Source: Prosapia bicincta
Lineage: Eukaryota; Arthropoda; Insecta; Hemiptera; Cercopidae
Length of the DNA: 64,000 nt
Reading direction: 5' to 3'
NCBI GenBank assembly: GCA_036971475.1
Contig: JBAIZL010000003.1
Span: 52,361,842 to 52,425,841 of the forward strand
Shown here: piece after piece, positions 34,885 to 45,760 of the stretch
Layout of the letters: the number at the start of each line of letters is the position of its first letter
How positions within the stretch are numbered: the first letter of the stretch is position 1
Notes under the pieces: generated by a model
Told to the model about the DNA's origin: nothing
Databases searched by the model: none
The model's input: the letters and a program-made list of their open reading frames with translations, nothing else
Position numbers and translations under genes: made by a program

Positions 34885-35262
34885 AAATTGGTACCAAAGA
34901 AGCACAACTGCAACAATCCTAGCGCCAAAAATACGAGGTTGAAGAAGTCGTACGTTTCCTCCAAGTGTAAGTTAACAATTTATCAACTTATAGTAAACAA
35001 AAAGTCTGGTCGCAAGTAATATCAAAGTGTAATAAGTGATTAACAACCAGCTCGCCATTGGACAGCAACAAGATTTCGAAAAATAAATAAATGTATATTA
35101 TGTTTCAGATTATGAGGCAAATAGATTAGTTATAACAAAATTCATGACAGATAACACAGCAATTTTTCCACTGACCAATCCTTCCAAAACCTGCAAATAA
35201 ATATAAGTTTCTATTGAATTCATTAATAAAATGTATGCGGTTGCCGAAAATTGTTCTAAATA

Positions 35263-37823
35263 CAGTCGGCGCCACTTATTGTGATCACGGTTAATGTTAC
35301 CATTCGGTTATTGTTATCGTTTCATTGAAAAACAAACACGGACGTATATTAATACATTGTAACTAGGTCGCTTATTGTAATCATCTGTTCGCTTATTATT
35401 ATCATTTAATTTGCCATGCAAAATCATATGCGTCAATGTATACTAGCATAGACCAAGTAAAAATGTCTACAAAGTAGTGTAAACAGCACGTGCAACACAC
35501 AATGATGCCCAATTCATAGAATGTTTATTATTAGTATGACAGAAATACTTTATAACTGTTTCAGCACTTAGCACAGTTCCCAGAATGTCTCCCTTACTCT
35601 TTGTTTACGCAAACACCCTAGCCTCTCTGAGTCGACTTTCGTTGTTTGTTAACATTAGTTGGTGTTACTACTGAACCATTTACAGTACAGTCCTACTGTA
35701 TTGTTTAACAGTGAATTTTTATGAACGTTTATTACAGTATTTCAGTGTGATTTTACATAATTTAATTTTTAAAGATCTTTTTCATTTGTTTTGTAGAGTT
35801 TAGTGTCACTTGAAGTTTTAAAGGACAGTATAGCAAGATGTTCGAATCTCAAAAGAAACGACGCGATTTAAGTCTTAAACAAAAACTTGATATTCTAGAT
35901 AGGTACAGTAAATTACCAAAAATGAGTCAAAGAAACGCTGCTTCTCAACTTGGCTTTTCTCAACCTCTCTTATGTAAAATATTGAACAACAAAGAAAAAA
36001 TCTTGTCACTATCAAAGTGTTGACAACAAAAGACATCGTTCTGGGAAGGATCCGCAAGTGGAATCAGCTTTGAAATTGTGGTTTAAAAATGTTCGCGAAA
36101 AGATGCTCGAGTTGACAGCCCACTAATGCGTCTAAAAGCCGAGGATCTTGCCAAAAAAATAGGAAAACAGGATTTTAAAGCCACAGATGGATGGTTCAAT
36201 CGATGGAAGAAAAGGGAAAACATTGTTTACAAGAAAACGAGTGGTGAAAAAAGAAATGCTGATTTTGTTGGAGCTGAGGACTGGTTACAATACGAATGGG
36301 CAAAGATTTTGGCCAAGTATTCTCCTAGCTGCATATACAATGCAGATGAAACAGGACTTTATTATCGTGCTTTGCCCGAACATACTTACTTATTTAAAAA
36401 TGAAAGTGATAACGGCTGTAAAATATGTAAACAAAGAATAACTGTTTTGTGTTGTGTTAACATGGTTGGTCATAAAGAAAAACTCTTAATTATCGGTAAA
36501 TCTAAAAATCCACGGTGTTTTTAAGGTATCAAAAAGCTACCAGTTGAATATCATTCAAACTCCAAGCTTGGATGACATCAAAAATGTTTAATGAATGGCT
36601 GACTAAATGGGATACCAGCCTCAAACGCAACATTGTCCTTCTACTAGACAACTGCACTGCACATAATGACATAAACACTACGCTAAAACACATCAAAGTG
36701 ATTTACCTTCCGGCCAATACTACATCAATTATTCAGCCATGTGAGCAAGGCATAATTAAAATCTCAAAAGTTTTTATTGACGAGAGATGCGTGCTAGAGT
36801 TATAGAAAATGTTGATGAATTTCAAGCCCTTACCTCAAATGAATTGGCTAAAAAAACTTCTTTACTCGATGCTATTCATCTGATAGCAAAATCTTGGAAT
36901 GAAGTTTCTGAAAAAACTGTGAAAAATTGCTTTAGAAAAGGTGGGTTTTTTGTTGAAGAAAATCAAGAGCAAGCTACCCCTGAGGAAGACTGAAGAGAAC
37001 TTGATGCCTTTCGATTTGTCCTTAAAAGAATATACTGAGTGGATGGAAGTTGAAGATAGTATTGAAACAGCAGCGGAAATGATTGAAGACGATATTTGTG
37101 AGGTAGTTGCTTCAACATCAAAAGTTACTGAAGAAGAAGAAGAAGGCACCGATGATGACGAAAATGATAAATGTGTACCGCAAAGATCTAAGCAGGAAGT
37201 TCACCAAGCTCTTGAGATTCTAAGGCAGTTTGTTCAACAAAAAGCAGAAAATTTCAACAAACATTATGAATATGAACAATTTATAAACAATATTTTACGA
37301 GAAGACTACAGACAGTCTCATATAGAGGAATTCTTCGAGAAAAAGTAAATGTAAATTTGAAGTGTAAATAAGATTGAAGTGTTTTATAATGAATTTTTAT
37401 GTGTTAAAATGTTTTGATCAAGTGTTTTATGTAGTTCTATATATTTTTATTCAATTATGCTAGATTCAGTGTTTTAAAAAAATCTACAGTGGAATAAAAT
37501 AAACTGACATGAAGTATGCCCACTAATTTTAACAAGTAGAAAACTAAATTACAGAAATTCTATTACTGTACATAAAACTGTCCGGAATAGCATCAAAATT
37601 TTGTAAGTACAGTTTAATTATAGTGTTACAGAATTAGAATTACTTGATGTAATGATAGGCTTACATATCGTTCAGAACAAACAGTTGTGGCCATAATACA
37701 GTGAGTTCAATGCAGTACGGCTGTAGACTAAATCGTGATTAAGCGTTCAGTTATTGTTATCGTTTGGTTATTGTTATCAAATATGCTTCTGACAAATATG
37801 ATCACAATAAGCGGTGCCGACTG
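35263..37823 (+). mobile_element. Tigger-like DNA transposon, near full length
   Basis: The left end CAGTCGGCGCCACTTATTGT and the right end ACAATAAGCGGTGCCGACTG are inverted complements with few mismatches, and both are flanked by TA. Subterminal GGTTATTGTTATCGTTT motifs repeat near both ends. The 2561-bp length matches autonomous Tigger elements. The transposase inside is broken. Confidence 0.95.
35838..37348 (+). pseudogene. Tigger transposase (HTH, CENPB, DDE_1), frameshifted
   Basis: The N-terminal HTH begins MFESQKKRRDLSLKQKLDIL and includes AASQLGFSQPLLCKIL. The CENPB-type domain follows: RLKAEDLAKKIG...ATDGWFNRWKKRENI. The DDE_1 core has YNADETGLYY (first Asp), VLLLDNCTAHND (second Asp) and LPANTTSIIQPCEQGIIK, where the third acidic residue is Glu, not the usual Asp of QPMDQG. 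Two compensating frameshifts lie near 36000 and 36098; there is a TAA near 36522, a 1-nt loss near 36570, and further breaks near 36790 and 36990. The acidic C-terminal region ends with FINNILREDYRQSHIEEFFE. Recognisable along its whole length but not functional. Confidence 0.93.
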
Positions 37824-38369
37824 TAGCAGCAATAGGACATTGGCTTTATTTTTATCCTTTTAATATACCCTCAATAAAGTATACGTATAAATATTAAAAA
37901 AGAATTTTCCATTCTACTGTTCATCTAATGTCATCATTCATCTTCTGAACATCCCTTCCTTGGCCAGAGTCTTGGTTACATGGAAGGTTTTATTCCACTG
38001 ATACAATAATCTTATTTCTTTTTGTCACAATTATATTTATTACTATCCAATGATTATATATTTAATAAGGAAGATTTTAATATATTTTTTGTTATGTAAA
38101 AATAAAATATAGTTTATGGAAGGTAAGATCTCGCAAAACTGGTAACTTTCCAAGTTGGGTAACTTTCCCTTAAAGTTCACATCCAATAGTGTCATGGTCC
38201 TACACTAAAAGTTAGCGAATTTAAAAATGACACACCTTAGTCATACAGAATATGGGCTACTGTACAGACACAGTAACAAATGATTATGGTAGAGTTGGAA
38301 GCAATAAAAAATTGCTCATGCACACAACTTTTAGTTGAGAATTATACTCTGATTAACTGATTTTATCTA

Positions 38370-39090
38370 CAGTAGACCCTCGCTATTCATGGGTTCGATA
38401 TTCGCAGTTGGCAAAATTACAGGATATCCTGCTAATACATATTGTATTTTTCAAAGAAGACAAGGAAGACAGAAAGTAACAGTGCAGGTTATAGGATAAT
38501 GTGTTCTCATCTTATTGGTTTTGTACAGAACTGTAGTAACTAATCACAAAGAAATCTGACTATTCTCCAAACATCAGTATTACTGTATACTACTCAGGAT
38601 AGGCATTCCTTATTTTTAGTATGTGCCGTTATCGTCACTGACAATCAACAATGAGTCAATCCGGCCACATTCAACTCCATACATAAATTTACCACCACTT
38701 CTGTTTACTTACTGTTAATTAAATAGTGTTCGAAATCCAAACATTGATAATCGTATCTGACGGTCGTAACTAACTTGGATTTTGTTTACTCCGTCAGTTA
38801 TTAAACAGGTGTTGCATACGATTGTCATATCTGCTAATTTTGAAAACGTCGCGTCTACTTGTAAAAGTGTTTAGTTCAGATTTAAGGAAAAAGTAAATGG
38901 ACAATTAAAATGTGTATGTAATTATCTAATCTGTAAATATACCGTATTAAAAGTGTAAAGTTTAGCTGTAATTATTTGTTAACATTTTTTATGTGGATCG
39001 TAACCCTTCCCTTTCCATATACAGTTGGTTTCAATATTCACGGTACTAAGTTCGGGGAACGTAACCCCCGTGAATAACGAGAGATCACTG
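38370..39090. mobile_element. Tigger-type MITE, 721 bp
   Basis: Ends CAGTAGACCCTCGCTATTCA and (right) TGAATAACGAGAGATCACTG, with TA on both sides. No transposase is left. The family differs in its ends from the elements at 24958-30632. Confidence 0.85.
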
Positions 39091-39092
39091 TA

Positions 39093-40024
39093 CTCTGCAA
39101 AGAAACATCAAATATACATTGTCAGATATACAAGACTCTTCCGCACTCCATTTAGCCATGATCATGAGCTGAACATCTGTTCATTTTAAACTGGCTCTTC
39201 TCAAACCAAATGTTTAAGTTAGTACATTTATATTTTGCAATGGCCTGGATATAACTGATGTATTTACTAAAACTATTTCTCATTTATCAAAGAAATAATA
39301 CTATAGCTCATCATTTAATAATTTTTTTAAAGAAATACTCAATTACTGAAAAAAATTGTAACTTTCAAATACATACGCATCTAAATAAAATCTTTCAACC
39401 TCTTCAAAACAATCAGAAAATGTTTCAAAATTAAGTTGAGAAATATTGAAATCATTGACAAAGGATATGGAAAAACATTATTTTGTAATGATTTTGTTTT
39501 GCCTTTCAAAGTAATAAAGATGTTTTTATTTTATAAACACTTTCCCTATCATGTATATCTGAATCAGAAATTTACTGCATATGTTAAGATCATGTTTATT
39601 CTCAGTTTTATCTGATATTCAAATTAAATTTGAAAATACTATAACATTAAGAAGACAATTATATTCCTAAACATTATATTATTAGAAATTCTAGAATAAT
39701 CTTATTGATTGGTTCTGTGTTTTATATACATATATATAAATGTTTGTAGCCTTTTTCCGACTTAAATTATTGATATCAACAACAATTTGATTTGTTAACC
39801 ACTAAAACTACATTTTATTACAGAATACTCTATATATTCCAGCTTTGTTGTCATATCAAAAATACAAAATGGATTTTAAGTTGTCAATAAAACATGAACA
39901 AATAATATACAAACAAACATTTTCAAAGTCAACTCTCACTTAGGCCAACAAAAAATTTTTTTTATTTGAGTTACTTTTTATTAAATAATTATAATTATTA
40001 TAATATCATATATATTGTATTTAA
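39093..40024. other. AT-rich stretch, nothing recognised
   Basis: No supported feature. Confidence 0.4.
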
Positions 40025-40205
40025 TAAAACACTTATAAATATTTTACAACTTGCCTATAGTAGCACTTACTTATATTTGTTGAGGACAGACGTTTCGGGA
40101 GATGTGTCTGAGTTGACAATGGGACATATCTTCTGAAACGGGTGTACTCAATAAATATAAGTGCTATTATAGGCAAGTTGTAAAATATATACAAGTGTTT
40201 TAGTA
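40025..40205. repeat. Foldback repeat, ~55-bp arms
   Basis: AACACTTATAAATATTTTAC...TTTGTTGA and its inverted complement TCAATAAATATAAG...ACAAGTGTTT flank about 70 bp holding GTTGACAATGGGACATATC and GAAACG blocks. A related block is near 21558. Confidence 0.8.
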
Positions 40206-40416
40206 ATTAATATAAATAAAGTAACATAACCTATGCATTAAAACCGCTGTTCTATCACATAACCTATAACAAAAAATCAGCTGTTTTATGAAATCATATG
40301 ACTTGAAAGTCTCTCCCATATAAAACTAAAATTAAATTTAATTAATGAATTAATATTTGAAAATACTGTATTTGAAATCAAGTGTCATTTACTACTAGTT
40401 TTACAAAATTAGAACG

Positions 40417-40871
<455 letters not shown>

Positions 40872-40900
40872 TAAATAATCTTTACCAACCAAAACTAACC

Positions 40901-40903
<3 letters not shown>

Positions 40904-40943
<40 letters not shown>
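40904..40943. repeat. (AT)n microsatellite
   Basis: About 40 bp of AT directly at the left edge of the first Penelope copy. Confidence 0.95.
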
Positions 40944-40948
<5 letters not shown>

Positions 40949-43400
40949 GTTAATAAATTACCAATTTTGAGTAATTTTATCCACCATTAAGTGCAATAAT
41001 TTTACCTTGAGTGATGAGGCACCTTTCGGTCTTTGACCATTGTCGAATCACTGATTGTTCTCTGCTGTGGATGCTATGTCCGTGAAGCCGGTGTTTGTAG
41101 AAGTTACGCGCACTATTTCTTGATCTGTGTGTATGAGGTTTCTGTATAGTATGTCTTCTGTATATGTTGTTTGTAAATTCATTAAGTTGTTGTGTATGTT
41201 TTTATAAATGTGGTATTTTTCTAGTGAGTTTAGTTCTATTGGGTTGTTATTTATTTCCAGTATGGTTAGGTTATTTTCGTAATTTGTAATTTCGTGTTTA
41301 TGGGAAATTAGGTGTGCTGCAACATTTGATACTTTAGAATTTTTATTTTTGAATGCTCTATAATGTTCTTCAAATCTTATTTTAAACGTTCTGGATGTTT
41401 TTCCTATGTAAAAGGCGTTACAGTTGTTGCAAGTGATTTTGTAGATTCCTGATAGGTTATGATTTTCTGAATTTGTTATGTGGTTTTTGTTACTAAGATA
41501 TTTTATTATTTTGTTGTTTGGTTTGTAAGTTGGAGTGTAGTATTCTTTGTTGTATATATTCGTTATTTTTTCTATTTTGTTATTGGTATATTTATATTTT
41601 AGGTAGATTTTTTTATTTTTATTGTTTTCGTGTTCCGGTTGTAGTGTTGTGTTGAGGTTAGGTTTTTTTGTGAATTTATTGTATATATTTTTTTTATAAT
41701 GTGTTTGTTGTATCCATTTTCTATTGCTATTTTTGTAATGTTATCTAATTCTTCATTTAATTTTTGTTTGTTATCCTGTGTGTATTTTATTGCTTTATTT
41801 ATCATGTTACTGTAAGTGTTAATTTTGTGTGTCCAGGGGTGGTTAGATTTGTAGTGTATTGTGGTGTTGTTGGAAGTAGGTTTCCTGTTTACTGTAGTTT
41901 CTATTTTATTATCATTTATATTTAAAGTAATGTCGAGGAAGTTGATTGTTCTATTTATTTCTGTTTCAACGGTGAATTGTATGTTTTCGTTGTATGTATT
42001 TAGTTTGTTTAATATTATGAGGTGTTCGTTGTGAATGGTAGGTTGGTATATTACAAGTATATCGTCTACATATCTTGTCCATAGTAAGATATTGTGTGTG
42101 TTTATTATAGGTTTAATTATTATTTGTTCAAAGTGTTGTAAATATATTTCTGACATGACAGATGAAATGGGTGAACCCATGGGGAGACCTGTTGTTTGTT
42201 TATAATATTTATTGTTAAATTGGAAGTAATTTTGGTTACATATGTGTTTGGTTAGCGTAATGATACTATCTATTATGTTACTTTTTTCGTTATTGTGTAT
42301 CAGTTTGTTTTTTATTATTTCTATGGTTTCTTCTATTGGGATACTAGGGTACATGTTAGTTATGTCATAACTTATTATTTTTGTGTTGCTGTTTGTTTTT
42401 ATCGTTTTTATTTTATTAATTAATTCGTATCCATTTTTTATATTGTATGTGTTGTTGATGTGTATTTTAGACCTTAGGATTTTGTCTAGGATTTTTGCGA
42501 TTATGTAAGATGGTGCTGTTGTGAAATTTATTAGTGGTCTAAATGGTGTGTTTGGTTTATGGATTTTAGGTATCCCTGATAATACGGGTGCGCATGGTTT
42601 AAATGGGTATAATCTTGTGTGGTATTTTAATTTATTGTTATAGTTTAGGGTGTTACGGTGAGTGACTATTAAGTTTTTTATTGTAATAAGGTATTTGTTA
42701 GTTGGGTCTGGGATTTGTTCGTATTTGTTTTCTTTTATGTAGTTAGTCATTGAATCGATATATTTGGTATTTTCTATTATTACTGGAGTATTTGTTTTAT
42801 CTGATTTTAATATTAAGTAATCGTTGTTTTCTAGTTTTTCTCTGAGTTTTATAATTTCTTTTTTATTAATATATTGTTCCGTTTTTTTGTTTTTTTCCGT
42901 TTTTATTAGGTTAATTTTATTATTAATGTTATTTCTTATGTGTTCAGTATTTTGGTGGGTAATTTTGTGGATGTTAGATTCTGTGTCAACTATTAAGTTT
43001 TTTATTATTTGTTTTTTGTTGAAGTTAGGTAGGTTATATTTGAAGGAATTTGTTATTATTATTTTTTCTTTTTCAGTAAATTCTGTTTTAGTTAAGTTTA
43101 TGAATTTGTTATTGTTAGAGGTGTGGGTTGGTTCTGGGCTATTTTTTAGGTTATGTTGTTGTTTTGATGAGTGGATTGGTGCTAGGCTATTTTTTAGGCT
43201 AAGTTGTTTTGATAAATTTTCGATTTTTTTGTTTTGTCTGTTAATAGTATTTGTTTTATGTTTTATTATAATTTGTTGTATTTTTTCGTGAATAATAGGT
43301 GTGAGAGTGTCAAAAGTTTTCATTAATTCCAAATTGGTAGTGTATAGTTGTAAATTGATTTGGCTTTTTTTGTGGTAGGCAGCTTTAATGTTTTGTTTAA
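40944..43400 (-). mobile_element. Penelope-like copy 1 (minus), 5'-truncated
   Basis: Lacks about the first 75 residues of the family protein. Its 5' end joins a plus-oriented copy at 43397-43400 with a shared TTAA. The 3' side keeps the pLTR-like block (40945-41045). Confidence 0.9.
41048..43394 (-). pseudogene. Penelope-like RT/GIY-YIG protein, frameshifted
   Basis: RT plus GIY-YIG polyprotein of a Penelope-like retroelement. The genuine part starts KQNIKAAYHKKS (43394) and runs through RT to the GIY-YIG domain. A T-run near 41690 has eight T where the other copies have six, which shifts the frame after NKHIIKK, so RT and endonuclease are no longer fused. The apparent upstream extension beginning MFSSFSLSF (to 43668) is antisense sequence of the neighbouring copy, not part of the element. 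One substitution changes the family's TVYRKPT to TVNRKPT, shared with copy 2. YVDD is intact. Confidence 0.9.
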
Positions 43401-45442
43401 CTAAAACAGAATTTACTGAAAAAGAAAAAATAATAATAACAAATTCCTTCAAATATAACCTACCTAACTTCAACAAAAAACAAATAATAAAAAACTTAAT
43501 AGTTGACACAGAATCTAACATCCACAAAATTACCCACCAAAATACTGAACACATAAGAAATAACATTAATAATAAAATTAACCTAATAAAAACGGAAAAA
43601 AACAAAAAAACGGAACAATATATTAATAAAAAAGAAATTATAAAACTCAGAGAAAAACTAGAAAACAACGATTACTTAATATTAAAATCAGATAAAACAA
43701 ATACTCCAGTAATAATAGAAAATACCAAATATATCGATTCAATGACTAACTACATAAAAGAAAACAAATACGAACAAATCCCAGACCCAACTAACAAATA
43801 CCTTATTACAATAAAAAACTTAATAGTCACTCACCGTAACACCCTAAACTATAACAATAAATTAAAATACCACACAAGATTATACCCATTTAAACCATGC
43901 GCACCCGTATTATCAGGGATACCTAAAATCCATAAACCAAACACACCATTTAGACCACTAATAAATTTCACAACAGCACCATCTTACATAATCGCAAAAA
44001 TCCTAGACAAAATCCTAAGGTCTAAAATACACATCAACAACACATACAATATAAAAAATGGATACGAATTAATTAATAAAATAAAAACGATAAAAACAAA
44101 CAGCAACACAAAAATAATAAGTTATGACATAACTAACATGTACCCTAGTATCCCAATAGAAGAAACCATAGAAATAATAAAAAACAAACTGATACACAAT
44201 AACGAAAAAAGTAACATAATAGATAGTATCATTACGCTAACCAAACACATATGTAACCAAAATTACTTCCAATTTAACAATAAATATTATAAACAAACAA
44301 CAGGTCTCCCCATGGGTTCACCCATTTCATCTGTCATGTCAGAAATATATTTACAACACTTTGAACAAATAATAATTAAACCTATAATAAACACACACAA
44401 TATCTTACTATGGACAAGATATGTAGACGATATACTTGTAATATACCAACCTACCATTCACAACGAACACCTCATAATATTAAACAAACTAAATACATAC
44501 AACGAAAACATACAATTCACCGTTGAAACAGAAATAAATAGAACAATCAACTTCCTCGACATTACTTTAAATATAAATGATAATAAAATAGAAACTACAG
44601 TAAACAGGAAACCTACTTCCAACAACACCACAATACACTACAAATCTAACCACCCCTGGACACACAAAATTAACACTTACAGTAACATGATAAATAAAGC
44701 AATAAAATACACACAGGATAACAAACAAAAATTAAATGAAGAATTAGATAACATTACAAAAATAGCAATAGAAAATGGATACAACAAACACATTATAAAA
44801 AATATATACAATAAATTCACAAAAAAACCTAACCTCAACACAACACTACAACCGGAACACGAAAACAATAAAAATAAAAAAATCTACCTAAAATATAAAT
44901 ATACCAATAACAAAATAGAAAAAATAACGAATATATACAACAAAGAATACTACACTCCAACTTACAAACCAAACAACAAAATAATAAAATATCTTAGTAA
45001 CAAAAACCACATAACAAATTCAGAAAATCATAACCTATCAGGAATCTACAAAATCACTTGCAACAACTGTAACGCCTTTTACATAGGAAAAACATCCAGA
45101 ACGTTTAAAATAAGATTTGAAGAACATTATAGAGCATTCAAAAATAAAAATTCTAAAGTATCAAATGTTGCAGCACACCTAATTTCCCATAAACACGAAA
45201 TTACAAATTACGAAAATAACCTAACCATACTGGAAATAAATAACAACCCAATAGAACTAAACTCACTAGAAAAATACCACATTTATAAAAACATACACAA
45301 CAACTTAATGAATTTACAAACAACATATACAGAAGACATACTATACAGAAACCTCATACACACAGATCAAGAAATAGTGCGCGTAACTTCTACAAACACC
45401 GGCTTCACGGACATAGCATCCACAGCAGAGAACAATCAGTGA
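43388..45442 (+). CDS. Penelope-like RT/GIY-YIG protein, N-truncated
   Basis: An open frame of 684 codons with complete RT and endonuclease domains. RT hallmarks: LSGIPKIHKPNTPFRPLINF, ISYDITNMYPSIP (first catalytic Asp), TGLPMGSPISSVMSEIYLQ and WTRYVDDILVIY (catalytic pair). The endonuclease has GIYKITCNNCNAFYIGKTSR then RFEEHYRAF. The first four residues (MFCL) come from the inverted-copy junction, so the start codon is accidental. The N-terminal domain of about 178 residues is missing, so normal retrotransposition by this copy is doubtful. TVNRKPT replaces TVYRKPT. Confidence 0.85.
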   Translation: MFCLTKTEFTEKEKIIITNSFKYNLPNFNKKQIIKNLIVDTESNIHKITHQNTEHIRNNINNKINLIKTEKNKKTEQYINKKEIIKLREKLENNDYLILKSDKTNTPVIIENTKYIDSMTNYIKENKYEQIPDPTNKYLITIKNLIVTHRNTLNYNNKLKYHTRLYPFKPCAPVLSGIPKIHKPNTPFRPLINFTTAPSYIIAKILDKILRSKIHINNTYNIKNGYELINKIKTIKTNSNTKIISYDITNMYPSIPIEETIEIIKNKLIHNNEKSNIIDSIITLTKHICNQNYFQFNNKYYKQTTGLPMGSPISSVMSEIYLQHFEQIIIKPIINTHNILLWTRYVDDILVIYQPTIHNEHLIILNKLNTYNENIQFTVETEINRTINFLDITLNINDNKIETTVNRKPTSNNTTIHYKSNHPWTHKINTYSNMINKAIKYTQDNKQKLNEELDNITKIAIENGYNKHIIKNIYNKFTKKPNLNTTLQPEHENNKNKKIYLKYKYTNNKIEKITNIYNKEYYTPTYKPNNKIIKYLSNKNHITNSENHNLSGIYKITCNNCNAFYIGKTSRTFKIRFEEHYRAFKNKNSKVSNVAAHLISHKHEITNYENNLTILEINNNPIELNSLEKYHIYKNIHNNLMNLQTTYTEDILYRNLIHTDQEIVRVTSTNTGFTDIASTAENNQ

Positions 45443-45545
45443 TTCGACAATGGTCAAAGACCGAAAGGTGCCTCATCACTCAAGGTAAAATTATTGCACT
45501 TAATGGTGGATAAAATTACTCAAAATTGGTAATTTATTAACTTCA
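43397..45545 (+). mobile_element. Penelope-like copy 2 (plus), 5'-truncated
   Basis: Head-to-head with copy 1. Starts at the residue corresponding to about 178 of the full-length protein and runs through the stop and pLTR to about 45545, followed by AAAGTCAGTGCAAAGGAAAA and an (AT)n tract. Confidence 0.9.
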
Positions 45546-45590
45546 TAAAGTCAGTGCAAAGGAAAAACAATGGATTATATTAAATATCAG

Positions 45591-45593
<3 letters not shown>

Positions 45594-45638
<45 letters not shown>
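45594..45638. repeat. (AT)n microsatellite
   Basis: AT tract between Penelope copy 2 and the short palindrome. Confidence 0.95.
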
Positions 45639-45639
<1 letters not shown>

Positions 45640-45641
<2 letters not shown>

Positions 45642-45760
45642 TTTTTTGGACTAGGAGACTGACAGACTTACCTTGGTAAGAGTCCACTCTGTAGTCTCTG
45701 CAAGACTACAGAGTGGACTCTTACCAAGGTAAGTCTGTCAGTCTCCTAGTCCAAAAAATC
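45640..45760. repeat. Short palindrome (58-bp arms)
   Basis: Arms GATTTTTTGGACTAGGAGAC... and inverse, 58 bp each, with spacer CTGCA. It is a shortened version of the 40526-40871 palindrome: the same outer 50-odd bp with the inner part missing. Directly followed by Neptune/Poseidon-like RT sequence. Confidence 0.92.

Larger units (their letters stand above)
33979..35013. mobile_element. Foldback of two inverted GIY-YIG retroelement ends
   Basis: GCGACCAGACTTTTTATTAA at the left and its inverted complement ending at 35013 bound two head-to-head copies of the 3' end of a Penelope-type element. A T-run at 34408-34426 marks the centre. The right copy encodes an almost complete GIY-YIG domain; the left copy has a deletion through its centre. 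Confidence 0.85.

Noticed and set aside
40085..40145. Hammerhead motif in the foldback at 40 kb
   Set aside because: GAAACG is present, but the other box reads CTGAGTT, lacking the conserved GA, and no consistent stem II could be drawn.
42824..43291. Recurrent 155-codon hydrophobic frame (MFSSFSLSF...), also at 49224, 53923 and 58622
   Set aside because: It is the antisense of the Lys/Asn-rich linker of the Penelope protein. AT-rich antisense gives Phe/Leu/Ile-rich frames that imitate membrane proteins.
43395..43668. N-terminal hydrophobic extension of the minus-strand Penelope frame (also 59193-59466)
   Set aside because: The extension is read across the inverted junction into the antisense of the opposite copy; it is not a genuine N-terminus.
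44677..44868. 63-codon frame repeated at 48024, 51061, 52723, 55760, 57422 and 60475
   Set aside because: Antisense of the region between RT and GIY-YIG; present only because the sense sequence is conserved.
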